DNA of 64,000 bases, taken from contig NZ_JAFEWE010000011.1 of assembly GCF_017355785.1 (NCBI RefSeq), positions 62,001-126,000 of the forward strand. Reading direction: 5' to 3'. The translations under genes were made by a program, and so were the position numbers. Source of the stretch: Desertivirga arenae. GTDB taxonomy: Bacteria; Bacteroidota; Bacteroidia; Sphingobacteriales; Sphingobacteriaceae. The first letter of the stretch is position 1; each line of letters opens with the position of its first letter. Shown one piece after another: positions 27,401 through 35,917 of this stretch. Under the pieces are notes generated by a model. It was given only the letters and a program-made list of their open reading frames with translations, was not told where the DNA came from and made no database searches.

Positions 27401-28645
27401 AACCTATTAAATAATGGTTTTAAATATACAGAACCAGGTGGCGAGGTCTCCTTGGAGATATTCTTTAACCTGGAAGAATTCAAGCCATCATTCCAGCATG
27501 AATTTCAGCTTCTAAATAAAGACTTCCGCTCTCAGAAATACCTCTACTTCGGCGTTTCCGATACAGGGATCGGAATTTCCGGCGAGTCCATCCATAAAAT
27601 TTTCGACCGGTATTACAGGGTAAGTAAAGATCACCTGGGCTCTGGAGTTGGGCTGGCACTGGTTAGAAGTTTAACACAAATACATAAAGGTAATATTTAT
27701 GTTTATAGTGAGCGTTATAAAGGGACGGAGATCATTATAGGCCTTCCCTGGGGAGAAGAAAATTATGCTGAAGCTGAAAAAGTTGCTCCCGGAACGGAGT
27801 TTGAGCCCAAACTCGAAGAGGTTGATAATTCCATTCTATTACCTCTAAGGCTTGCCGGGATTGATACTGATGAGGACGTAAAACATGTGAAGCGGATCTT
27901 GCTGGTGGATGATAACAGCGAACTACGATCCTTTTTAAAAGAGAGCTTTGAAAAGCATTATCTTATCTATGAAGCAGCTGATGGGAAAGAGGCCCTTGAA
28001 ATTGCAGCAGAAAAAATGCCGGACCTGATAATTAGTGACGTGATGATGCCAGTTATGGACGGAATTGAATTCTGTAAACGGGTAAAAGAACAATTCGAAA
28101 CAAGCCATATCCCCTTCATTATACTTTCCGCTAAGGATACCTTAGACTCGAAACTGGAGGGAATGGGATCAGGGGCAGATTATTATTTCGGGAAACCTCT
28201 AAGCATGGAACTGCTGCAATTAACGGTTCAAAACATATTTGAGCAAAGTGAGAAACTTAAACAGCGATATACCAGTGATTATCTGGTAGAGGTTACGGAG
28301 CTGGTACATAACGAAAAAGACAAAGAGTTCCTTCAAAAACTCTTGGATGTTATAGAAGAAAATATTCAGGATCCAAACCTTGATGTAGACTTCTTGTGTC
28401 AACATTTATACATCAGCCGCACCAAACTTTATCAAAAAATCAAGAGCGTTTCAGACCAATCGGTAGGTGAGTTTATAAGAACTATCCGCCTAAAGAAGGC
28501 GATTCAAATCATGACGCATGAAGATGTGACAATGAATGAGGTAGTAGACCGTATTGGATTACAAAGCAGTTCAAATTTTTCAAGGGCATTTAAAAAGGAA
28601 TATGGAAAATCGCCCTTACAGTATATCAAATCATTAAAGAAGTAG
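24470..28645 (+). CDS. Hybrid two-component system regulator (HTCS)
   Basis: A single protein of 1391 residues containing a whole phosphorelay. In order: signal peptide ending AFAQ (about 1-34), two seven-bladed two-component-regulator propellers (about 40-680), a Y_Y_Y domain (about 700-785), a membrane helix (about 797-817), HisKA with SHEFRTP (His near 861), HATPase with NGFKYT and DTGIGI and GSGVGL, a receiver with LLVDDN and SDVMMPVMDG (Asp near 1190), and an AraC-type DNA-binding domain (about 1290-1391). HTCS proteins sense a glycan fragment in the periplasm and activate nearby polysaccharide genes. Here GH76, GH2 and the SusCD operon are the obvious targets. Confidence 0.95.
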   Translation: MDIKDLFKLITGRLLKLLLFFFLGFLAHSSAFAQDPSFPFKFNHLTVDEGLSHTDANDIVQDKHGFIWVATYFGISRYDGYSIKRYYNENVPANNAFKNRVRSITADEEGRIWLGTEDGLQCFNPRTEKYLDFPKLQKYVTPPFSKLLRPDGNLLYGLTGGILKMYSVEGENVREEAVKIPIGVEFSDLVSNKNGILYLSSNKGLWSLGKDKKFTFIPVTGLTDLNLSRLYFDKQLNLLIATEKKLMLLTKPLQNTPLQKLAVSKSYQVPEDIRIRDIMEGGGGDYWLNGSSGLLRLSHNLQFIQRLDNRSTEQSLTSKSLGRCIVDRSECLWVCSFGGGVSYCDLNQKLFYTIKNNPGIPNSLSGNHVRSLLEDGDKLWIGTTANGLNQYDLKTKKYTYYNTYNSPVRLKHDEIASLTLDNDFNLWIGNGQGIEILKRGGRELWKPAGYEHFPKYVIETLVKDCYGNIWFGNHMNNFGVIWKDASNTYNVRYYDEGYFIQADSKTPQLFISSTKGLKRVIIDNRGNILKTFHYKASSKPNSLTSDYTYPVCKQNDSIYWVGTIGGGLNKLALNLKTNAFTITPYTDRYGVFKDVESMEIDNAGNVWMGGNGLERLDPKTGKLIRYDKNDGLQGNSFKVGSSYKGASGRLYFGGISGLNYFYPEQIKSSRVAAYPVLTDILINNQKPEYGEQKSSRNIIAEAISYTKELRLSYLQNNFLISFSAMNYANPLKCKYRYKLLGFDKEWRFTDGTNAKAAYSNLDYKTYRFIVQATNIDGIWSANEAHLDITITPPWWKSTLAKILYSLLILSGLAGVYIYQARWYRLKREIEVRAINERKRNEMHQQRTELYQQQLQFFTNISHEFRTPLTLILGPLENLMSQNNNPALSNSYQLMLRNTRRLMNLVSELMNFKKAADDIIKLQVQPLAISQFCKELITDFQDLSEGKDISFKLIDHTGASNEELTNYFDVQILEKILLNLLNNGFKYTEPGGEVSLEIFFNLEEFKPSFQHEFQLLNKDFRSQKYLYFGVSDTGIGISGESIHKIFDRYYRVSKDHLGSGVGLALVRSLTQIHKGNIYVYSERYKGTEIIIGLPWGEENYAEAEKVAPGTEFEPKLEEVDNSILLPLRLAGIDTDEDVKHVKRILLVDDNSELRSFLKESFEKHYLIYEAADGKEALEIAAEKMPDLIISDVMMPVMDGIEFCKRVKEQFETSHIPFIILSAKDTLDSKLEGMGSGADYYFGKPLSMELLQLTVQNIFEQSEKLKQRYTSDYLVEVTELVHNEKDKEFLQKLLDVIEENIQDPNLDVDFLCQHLYISRTKLYQKIKSVSDQSVGEFIRTIRLKKAIQIMTHEDVTMNEVVDRIGLQSSSNFSRAFKKEYGKSPLQYIKSLKK

Positions 28646-28672
28646 GAGCTAGCCTACTTCTTTAATGATTTG
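28627..28672. terminator. Perfect 20-bp inverted repeat between convergent HTCS and GH2 genes
   Basis: Arms at 28627-28646 and 28653-28672 are exact complements around a 6-base loop. The left arm contains the HTCS stop codon, so the last codons of the gene are part of the stem. It should stop transcription of both converging genes. Confidence 0.75.
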
Positions 28673-28692
28673 CGGAAGCTTCATACTAAAAT

Positions 28693-31600
28693 CTACTTAT
28701 TCCCCGTCAACAAAATCTTATAAGTGAATTCCGTTGGCTTTGAATGTACCATGTAAGGTTCCAGAGGACGTGGCCCGCAGCCTGTTGAGCCAACCCCTAA
28801 TGTTTTATGACTTATACACAGAACAGTACTGTTGCTTTTTGGAAGATGAATCCGGTATTCCACCTTTTCCAGTTCCTCATCACTGTATGGAAGGGCCGAA
28901 ACTTGAAGAAGATCATTCTCCCTTCTGACGGATAATCCGCTTCCCTTTTCAGAACTTAGGTTTGCCCAACGCACATCCTCATGATTCCCTGCTTCCATAG
29001 GCTTTTCGTATGGTGTTAGCTGGGCCGCAACACTGCTAAAATAGTGGCCTACATCTGACCCACTTTTCCTGTCAGGATAATTTTCCATAGGACCTCTTCC
29101 CAGATAGTCGAAACGCTCCAGGTCTTTATTCAGAAACATCCTTACTCCTATTCTTCCTACTATAAGGTCAGGGCCACTAAAGTTTACGTTATTTTTTGCA
29201 TTAATTGATCCATCAGCTGAAACGGTATAAACTACGTCGTGTTTAACTTTAAATCCTTCCTTTCCGCTCCCGGTTAAACTTGCTTTGATTTCTACAGTAT
29301 TTTCCCTTGGCTGATCAAACTGCACATCCTCAACTTTCCAGCTTAATGATCTTAGACCTTTTTTGTTCCAATCCTCATAAGCCCACATATCATCAATTTG
29401 GTGAGGCGCTCTCCAAAGGTGAAGGATAGGACCTCCATTATCTTTTAACACGCTCACTCCCCTTTTTTCCATTTTGGAAAAAGTCCCTCTTGTTTTATCA
29501 AACTCGATATTAAAGTCGGAACCCTTGATTTGTATGCTGTTGCTGTTGCTGGTTAATACCAGTTTACCTCCCTCACTGTTCACCTTAACAATTGATGTAT
29601 TAACCGGAATTTCAAATTGCTGCCAGGCAATTTCGTAACCCTTTTTTGCCCATAACTGATCCGACGCAAGTTCAAAAGATATTTTCAGGAAATACTCCGC
29701 ACCTGCCTTAGGAGTAAGTTTGAAAGGAACATCTATTTCCTTTTCACTGCCTGGAGCCAAATCTACTTTTGGCAATGATCCTGTAGAAACTATCGTCCCG
29801 TTCTCAGAAAGTTGCCACTTTCCAATTAATTTATTGAGGTTGGTGAAGTGATACCGGTTCTTAAGGATGATCTTTTTGCTTTCCAGATCTTTATTTTGAA
29901 TAGTGATCCATTGATAAGCATGTTTAAGTTCAGGGAAATGGGGCTTAGGTGAACGGTCAGAAAACACCACTCCTTTGTGAATATAATAATGATCATTAGG
30001 GTATTCACCAAATCCTCCACCAAAGGCTGTTATAGGATGTTTAGGATCGCGGTTATTATAAATTCCCTGGTCCTGCCACTCCCATATTGCTCCACCAAGC
30101 AGTGATGGATATTTATCAAATAGATCATTGTAAACGTCTACCGAACCCATTGAATTAAACATTGCATGGGCATATTCACATAAATAGAATGGCTTGGTTA
30201 AAGATGGATTCATGGCCTGATCTTTTAATTCAGGAGTTTGAGTATACATCCGGCTATCAATATCAGCAGGATTAACCTCTCCTACTCCAAAGCCTTCATA
30301 ATGTGTTGGTCTGTCTGGGTCAATAGCTTTAATTGCCTTTAAAGCAGCTCTGAAGTTTGTACCACCAGATCCATTTTCATTACCTAATGACCAGACTAAA
30401 ACCGAGGGGTGATTTTTAAAATTCTCTACGTTAGCTACATTTCTGTCGGTGATGGCGGCTTTAATAGTAGGTTCCTCATTAAATTGGTTTTGAACATCAT
30501 GACATTCCACATTCGCCTCTGCCACTAAATAGATCCCATATTCGTCACATAGTTCATACCACCTTGGATCGTTAGAATAATGAGAAGTACGAACGTGGTT
30601 ACTGTTTGTTTGCTTAATCAATTCCAGGTCCTTTATCATCTGATCTTCTGTTACCGCATGACCTACATCCGGCCAATTCTCATGTCGATTAACTCCTTTC
30701 AATTTAATCGGTACTCCATTGACCAGGAATAACCTGCCTTTAATTTCAATTTCACGGAAACCGGTGCGGGAAGACAAGGTTTCGATGGTTTTCGTTCCAT
30801 CGTTTAAGGTTAGAACAGAGGTATACAGATCAGGCGTTTCGGCAGTCCATTTTTGCGGATCTGCTACTAGAAATGAAATATTTACAGTAACCTCTTCGCC
30901 TGGTTCTAAGGCAGGTACCGCTTTTTTGCCAACTGCTCCTGGTACTACCACGGTGCCTTTATACAAAGCAATATTCAGTGTCCTTGCTTTAACTGCAGTG
31001 CTACCATAATTTTTAACCTTTGCGCTTAGGTTGAGGGTTGCATTCTTATAGTTATTATCCAGATCAGTTTTAATAAAATAATCCCGGATATGCTGCACAG
31101 GAGCACTCCATAAGGTAACATTTCTAAAGATGCCACTTAGCCGCCACATATCCTGGTTCTCGAGGTAGCTGCCGCTAGTGTAGCGGTATACTTCTACAGC
31201 CAGCGTATTTTTCCCTGGCTTTACATACTTTGTCAGATCGAACTCCGCTGCATTACGGCTGTTTACACTGTAGCCAACCTTTTTACCGTTCACCCAAACA
31301 AAAAAGCCTGCGTCAACACCATCAAAACTGATAAAGATTCTGCGGCCGTTCCAATTAGCAGGTACCGTAAAATCACGGCGGTAACTACCCACAGGATTTC
31401 TTTCTAGATAAGAAGTATATTTCTCAGAAGGTGTTCCCATCACTTTGGGGAAGTCTTTGTGAAAGATGTAGGTAAAGTTGCTGTAATTTGGGGTTCCATA
31501 CCCATGTATTTGCCAGTTAGATGGCACTTTAATCTCTTTCCATCCTGAAACATCATATTCGGGCTTATAAAAGTTGACCGGCCTTTTCTGTGGCCAATCG

Positions 31601-31884
31601 ACCCAGTTAAACTTCCAATTACCGTTTAAGCTCATAGCGTAGGAAGATGCATGTCGCTTTGCCACCAGGGCTTCTTTTAATGAAGCATAAGGCATTAGTG
31701 AGGCATGATGGGCCTCGCGATTAATGCCAATACATTCGGGATCTTCAATTTCCCTGGGAACTGTTGCTGTATCTGATTTGGATAAGGTTGCGGTTTGTGC
31801 CCTAATACCTATGGTTCCCCAAAAAACAAAGATGCAGGTCAATGAAAATCTAAAGATCTCCTTTCGAAAAATAGTTGAAATCAT
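28693..31884 (-). CDS. GH2 beta-galactosidase, LacZ-type five-domain
   Basis: A 1063-residue secreted enzyme; the signal peptide ends at about residue 30 (GIRAQ). Domain order: GH2 N-terminal sugar-binding fold (about 70-270, FDGVDAGFFVWVNG), immunoglobulin-like domain, TIM barrel with acid/base Glu in WSLGNENGSG (near 500) and nucleophile Glu in FYLCEYAHAM (near 570), DUF4981-like domain and a C-terminal Bgal_small_N domain ending in a GCGPRP motif. Length and all domains match LacZ. It would release beta-linked galactose in the periplasm. It runs convergent with the HTCS gene and divergent from susC, and is probably part of the same utilisation locus. Confidence 0.92.
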   Translation of the reverse strand: MISTIFRKEIFRFSLTCIFVFWGTIGIRAQTATLSKSDTATVPREIEDPECIGINREAHHASLMPYASLKEALVAKRHASSYAMSLNGNWKFNWVDWPQKRPVNFYKPEYDVSGWKEIKVPSNWQIHGYGTPNYSNFTYIFHKDFPKVMGTPSEKYTSYLERNPVGSYRRDFTVPANWNGRRIFISFDGVDAGFFVWVNGKKVGYSVNSRNAAEFDLTKYVKPGKNTLAVEVYRYTSGSYLENQDMWRLSGIFRNVTLWSAPVQHIRDYFIKTDLDNNYKNATLNLSAKVKNYGSTAVKARTLNIALYKGTVVVPGAVGKKAVPALEPGEEVTVNISFLVADPQKWTAETPDLYTSVLTLNDGTKTIETLSSRTGFREIEIKGRLFLVNGVPIKLKGVNRHENWPDVGHAVTEDQMIKDLELIKQTNSNHVRTSHYSNDPRWYELCDEYGIYLVAEANVECHDVQNQFNEEPTIKAAITDRNVANVENFKNHPSVLVWSLGNENGSGGTNFRAALKAIKAIDPDRPTHYEGFGVGEVNPADIDSRMYTQTPELKDQAMNPSLTKPFYLCEYAHAMFNSMGSVDVYNDLFDKYPSLLGGAIWEWQDQGIYNNRDPKHPITAFGGGFGEYPNDHYYIHKGVVFSDRSPKPHFPELKHAYQWITIQNKDLESKKIILKNRYHFTNLNKLIGKWQLSENGTIVSTGSLPKVDLAPGSEKEIDVPFKLTPKAGAEYFLKISFELASDQLWAKKGYEIAWQQFEIPVNTSIVKVNSEGGKLVLTSNSNSIQIKGSDFNIEFDKTRGTFSKMEKRGVSVLKDNGGPILHLWRAPHQIDDMWAYEDWNKKGLRSLSWKVEDVQFDQPRENTVEIKASLTGSGKEGFKVKHDVVYTVSADGSINAKNNVNFSGPDLIVGRIGVRMFLNKDLERFDYLGRGPMENYPDRKSGSDVGHYFSSVAAQLTPYEKPMEAGNHEDVRWANLSSEKGSGLSVRRENDLLQVSALPYSDEELEKVEYRIHLPKSNSTVLCISHKTLGVGSTGCGPRPLEPYMVHSKPTEFTYKILLTGNK

Positions 31885-32731
31885 ATAATCTTTATACTAA
31901 GGTTTGTTTGCGAACGTAATGTTCCCCTTTCAGTGGTACAAATATGAGTTGCAACTGAACCTTCTGATTTGCCTCAAAATACATATTTATTGACGTAGAG
32001 TACGAAAAGAGGTCAGCAACTTCAATTACTGCTCGAATGTAAAAGTTGAAGGTGGAAGTCCTTCTTTATTAAACAAACTTGCTACACACCTACCCTTTCA
32101 TTCATTTTTTTGACATATCGTCCATTAAAACTCCTTTTAAACAACTGAACAAGCATTTCAAGTCCTAATGCCAGGATCGTTTTTTTTCAAATCATACATT
32201 TTTTTTGACATCAAATCCATATCAGCCAGAGACACTGGGAATAGTTGAAATATAGATTCAAATTTGTTTAAATCACCGCCTGAAAGAGCAGTGATGAAAA
32301 AAACCAATTGATACACTATCGTTCTTTTCAAAGCCCGCCGCATAACAAAAGCTCTTTCTATCAATAGGATAATTGAGACAGTAAGCCCGGACTAAAGAAA
32401 GACTTAAATAAAATTCAGCCAACACATAGAAAAGGAAACCACAGAGAATCCTGATCAATAACTTTTATAAACCAAAGAGTATATATGCCAGGCGGATAGG
32501 ATGAATTATTAGAATACACAGGGATTGGAAAAGGCCCGAGCAACAACAACAATGCACCAAAAATAAATTTAAGAAAGGAGGGTGGTCTTTATGGTCTAAA
32601 CGATACTCAGTAAGAATTTTCAAAAAGCTGCTTTCAGAGGTTCTCTACACCTCCAAAAGCAGTAAAGGTACTGTCGTTAGGTAGCTAATAATATTACAAC
32701 TAACAATTATTTTCTAAATCCTACAGTCAAA
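31885..32731. other. Long divergent intergenic region between GH2 and susC
   Basis: About 850 bp without a gene I can support. A 68-codon minus-strand frame (32158-32364) has no recognisable family. The region must hold the promoters of the GH2 gene and the SusCD operon. Confidence 0.4.
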
Positions 32732-35700
32732 ATGTATAACAAATATACTGCTTTCAGATGTGGAAAGTCCTTCCGCATCAAATCTAATTTTTTCCCTAAC
32801 ATGAAATTATCAGTAGTGTTGCTTACCGCTATTATGCAGGTAGGTGCTGTGTCAATAGCACACGAAAAAGCTCTAATTAAGGGCGTACTATTGGAAACTT
32901 CGTCAATAAAAGTTGATCCAATACAAGTAACGGGTAAGGTAACCGATGAGAAAGGGCAACCCCTGCCAGGTGTCTCCATTAAAGTAAAGAGCGGAGGAGC
33001 TGGAGCTACCACCGATATCGAAGGAAAGTACTCCATAAAAATTGCTGATGATAAAGGAATCCTTGTTTTCAGTTTCGTTGGATTTGTTACCCAGGAAGTT
33101 GCTGTTAACAGTAAGACTGTTATAAACGTTACCTTGAAAGAATCAGCAAGTGATTTAAATGAAGTAGTAGTAGTCGGTTACGGGGAACGGAAAAAAGCAA
33201 CCTTAACAGGCGCCATCAGCACCGTAAATGTAAATGAGCTAAAACAACCGGTAGCAAATTTATCCAACAGCATTGCCGGACGGGTAGCTGGTATCATCGG
33301 AGTGCAGCGAAGCGGACAACCCGGGTATGACAACTCGGAAATATACATCCGCGGTATATCGACCTTTACTAATAGCAATCCATTGGTATTGATCGATGGG
33401 GTGCAAAGAGAGTTCAGCAATGTAGACCCTGAGGATATCGAAAGCTTTAGTATCCTTAAAGATGCTTCCGCAACTGCTGTATATGGTGTACGCGGAGCTA
33501 ACGGTGTAATACTGATCCAAACTAAAAAGGGTAAACAGGGAAAACCGCTTCTTAATTTCCAGTATGACCAGGGAATCACTGAATTTACCAGAATACCGCA
33601 ATTCGCGGATGGCGTTACCTACATGCAAATAGCTAATGAAGCCTTCCAAAGCAGTAACCCCGGCAAGGGATTAAAATACACTCAAGGCAGGATTGATTCT
33701 ACGGCTAATAACCTTGATCCTGATCTTTATCCTAATGTTAATTGGTTTAAGGAGCTATTTAATAAAACCGGAGGGAACCGGCGTGCGAGAATCAATGCAA
33801 ACGGAGGATCGGAGAATGCACGGTATTACCTTTCTCTGGGATATTATGATGAAACCGGAATGTATAAGACCGATGGTCTTGCCAATTATAATTCTGAAAT
33901 AAAATTCACCCGTTATAATTTTACATCTAACCTAACCTTAAATATTACTAAAACTACCAAAGTTGACTTTGGAGCAGCTGGATGGTTAAGCAATGGTAAT
34001 TTCCCGGGTACATCGGCTGACGGGATCTGGTCATCAGCATATTTATTACCGCCTATTTCTATTCCCGTAAAATATTCCAATGGGCAATTCTCTCAGATCA
34101 CTACCGCGGATGTTTTGAACCCCTATAATCAATTGACACAAACTGGCTATGTCAGCGAGTTCAGAAGTCAATTATGGAGTAATATCCGCGTGACGCAGGA
34201 TTTTGGAAAGGTTTTAAAAGGACTTTCTGCAACTGCAATGTTCTCTTTTGACAACCTGAATACGCATACTATTTCAAGAACTAAAACAGTTGATGCATAT
34301 AAGGCTTTTGGCAGGGATGCAGCGGGAAATCTTATCACGCAACGCACCCTAACCGGAAGCAGCTTTCTAGGATATGCCCGCGCCAATGGAGGTTCCCGTC
34401 AATTTTACACAGAAGGATCGGTAAACTGGGACAGGACATTTAAAAAGCACAACGTTACAGGCATGGTCCTTTTTAATGCTTCAGACCGCTCTGATGCATT
34501 TGCAGGTGATTTCATAGGTTCAATTCCATATCGCTACATGGGTTTAGCCGGTCGAGGCACCTATGTGTACAATAACAAATACCTCTTTGAAGGAAACTTC
34601 GGCTATAATGGATCAGAGACCTTTGCTCCTGGCAAAAGATTTGGTTTCTTCCCTTCCTTTAGTACCGGCTGGGTGATCTCGGAAGAAGGCTTCTTCAAGC
34701 CGCTTAAAAATACCTTCTCTTTCTTAAAACTCAGGTATTCCTATGGAGAAGTTGGAAATAGTGAGATCGGCGGACGTCGCTTCGGTTATATAGCAACAGT
34801 TGGCGAAGGAAATGGAGGCTATGACTTCGGTGCCGGTACTACACAACGTAACATCGCGGGGTACGACATTGCCGATTATGCCGTAGAGGTAGGCTGGGAA
34901 ACTGCGAAAAAACAAAATCTCGGACTTGAAATTAAGATGCTTCGTGATCAGATCTCTCTTACCACCGACATATTTAAGGAAAACCGCGTAGGTATTTTCA
35001 GGGCTAGAGGAGATGTTCCTGATTATGCCGGTATCCGGAACTTACCTGCAGCCAATCTTGGGGAAGTTACCAACCGTGGTGTAGAGGGAACCCTTGACCT
35101 GAATAAAAATATAGGACGGGACTGGCATCTTGGATTGCGGGGAAATATGACATGGACAAGAGCAATAGTAATAAATGATGCAAATGCACCATGGCCCTAC
35201 CCCTGGCAACAACGCATTGGAAGGAAGTATGGAAAACGCTTTGGATATACCGCTTTAGGCTTGTTCAACAGCGATGAAGAAGTAGCAAACAGCCCATTAC
35301 AAACGGGCACTAATAAAGCTGGTGATATTAAATATAAAGATCTTAATGGCGATGGGCTTATTGATGGATATGATCAGGGACCTATTGGCTATGGAGCTAC
35401 TCCGGAAATCGTATATGGTTTTGGCCCTACTATTAACTGGAAAGGATTTTCGATTGCTGCGTGGTTTAAGGGAATAAGCAATGTAGATATCAACTTGAAC
35501 GGAGATGGTTTTCAACCATTTAGTCAGGGTGGAGAACGCGGAAATCTTCTATCCCAAATCACAGACCGCTGGACACCAACCAATACCAACCCTAATCCAT
35601 TCTATCCCAGAATCACGTATGGAAACGACAACATGAACTATGCTAACAGTACATGGTGGGTAAAAAATGGAGCTTTTATGCGTCTGCAAACCTTAACCGT

Positions 35701-35893
35701 AGCACACGATTTTAACAAGTCAAGTTGGATCAAGAAGGCTGGTATGACAAACCTTAGCTTATACTTCATCGGCTATAATTTGTGGACCATCAGTGGATTT
35801 AAGCTTTGGGATGTAGAACTTGGTAATGGACGTGGCTCGCAATACCCTCTAACCAAAACGTTCAACCTCGGTGTTAAATGCTCATTCAAATAA
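32732..35893 (+). CDS. susC: SusC/RagA-type TonB-dependent outer-membrane transporter
   Basis: A 1053-residue protein. After a long signal region come a carboxypeptidase-regulatory-like domain (about 65-140, VTGKVTDEKGQPLPGVSI), the plug domain with LKDASATAVYGVRGANGVILI (near 235-260) and a 22-strand barrel ending in FNLGVKCSF. The LKDASATAVYG box defines the SusC class. It imports oligosaccharides across the outer membrane with energy from TonB, and its lid is the SusD protein encoded 24 bp downstream. ATG 32732 gives the extended N-terminus usual in Sphingobacteriaceae; ATG 32801 is an alternative. Confidence 0.95.
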   Translation: MYNKYTAFRCGKSFRIKSNFFPNMKLSVVLLTAIMQVGAVSIAHEKALIKGVLLETSSIKVDPIQVTGKVTDEKGQPLPGVSIKVKSGGAGATTDIEGKYSIKIADDKGILVFSFVGFVTQEVAVNSKTVINVTLKESASDLNEVVVVGYGERKKATLTGAISTVNVNELKQPVANLSNSIAGRVAGIIGVQRSGQPGYDNSEIYIRGISTFTNSNPLVLIDGVQREFSNVDPEDIESFSILKDASATAVYGVRGANGVILIQTKKGKQGKPLLNFQYDQGITEFTRIPQFADGVTYMQIANEAFQSSNPGKGLKYTQGRIDSTANNLDPDLYPNVNWFKELFNKTGGNRRARINANGGSENARYYLSLGYYDETGMYKTDGLANYNSEIKFTRYNFTSNLTLNITKTTKVDFGAAGWLSNGNFPGTSADGIWSSAYLLPPISIPVKYSNGQFSQITTADVLNPYNQLTQTGYVSEFRSQLWSNIRVTQDFGKVLKGLSATAMFSFDNLNTHTISRTKTVDAYKAFGRDAAGNLITQRTLTGSSFLGYARANGGSRQFYTEGSVNWDRTFKKHNVTGMVLFNASDRSDAFAGDFIGSIPYRYMGLAGRGTYVYNNKYLFEGNFGYNGSETFAPGKRFGFFPSFSTGWVISEEGFFKPLKNTFSFLKLRYSYGEVGNSEIGGRRFGYIATVGEGNGGYDFGAGTTQRNIAGYDIADYAVEVGWETAKKQNLGLEIKMLRDQISLTTDIFKENRVGIFRARGDVPDYAGIRNLPAANLGEVTNRGVEGTLDLNKNIGRDWHLGLRGNMTWTRAIVINDANAPWPYPWQQRIGRKYGKRFGYTALGLFNSDEEVANSPLQTGTNKAGDIKYKDLNGDGLIDGYDQGPIGYGATPEIVYGFGPTINWKGFSIAAWFKGISNVDINLNGDGFQPFSQGGERGNLLSQITDRWTPTNTNPNPFYPRITYGNDNMNYANSTWWVKNGAFMRLQTLTVAHDFNKSSWIKKAGMTNLSLYFIGYNLWTISGFKLWDVELGNGRGSQYPLTKTFNLGVKCSFK

Positions 35894-35917
35894 TCGCCGT
35901 TTTTAACAGACACAAAC

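Noticed and set aside
32158-32364. 68-codon minus-strand gene between GH2 and susC
   Set aside because: No recognisable motif or signal, and it lies in a promoter region; treated as chance.
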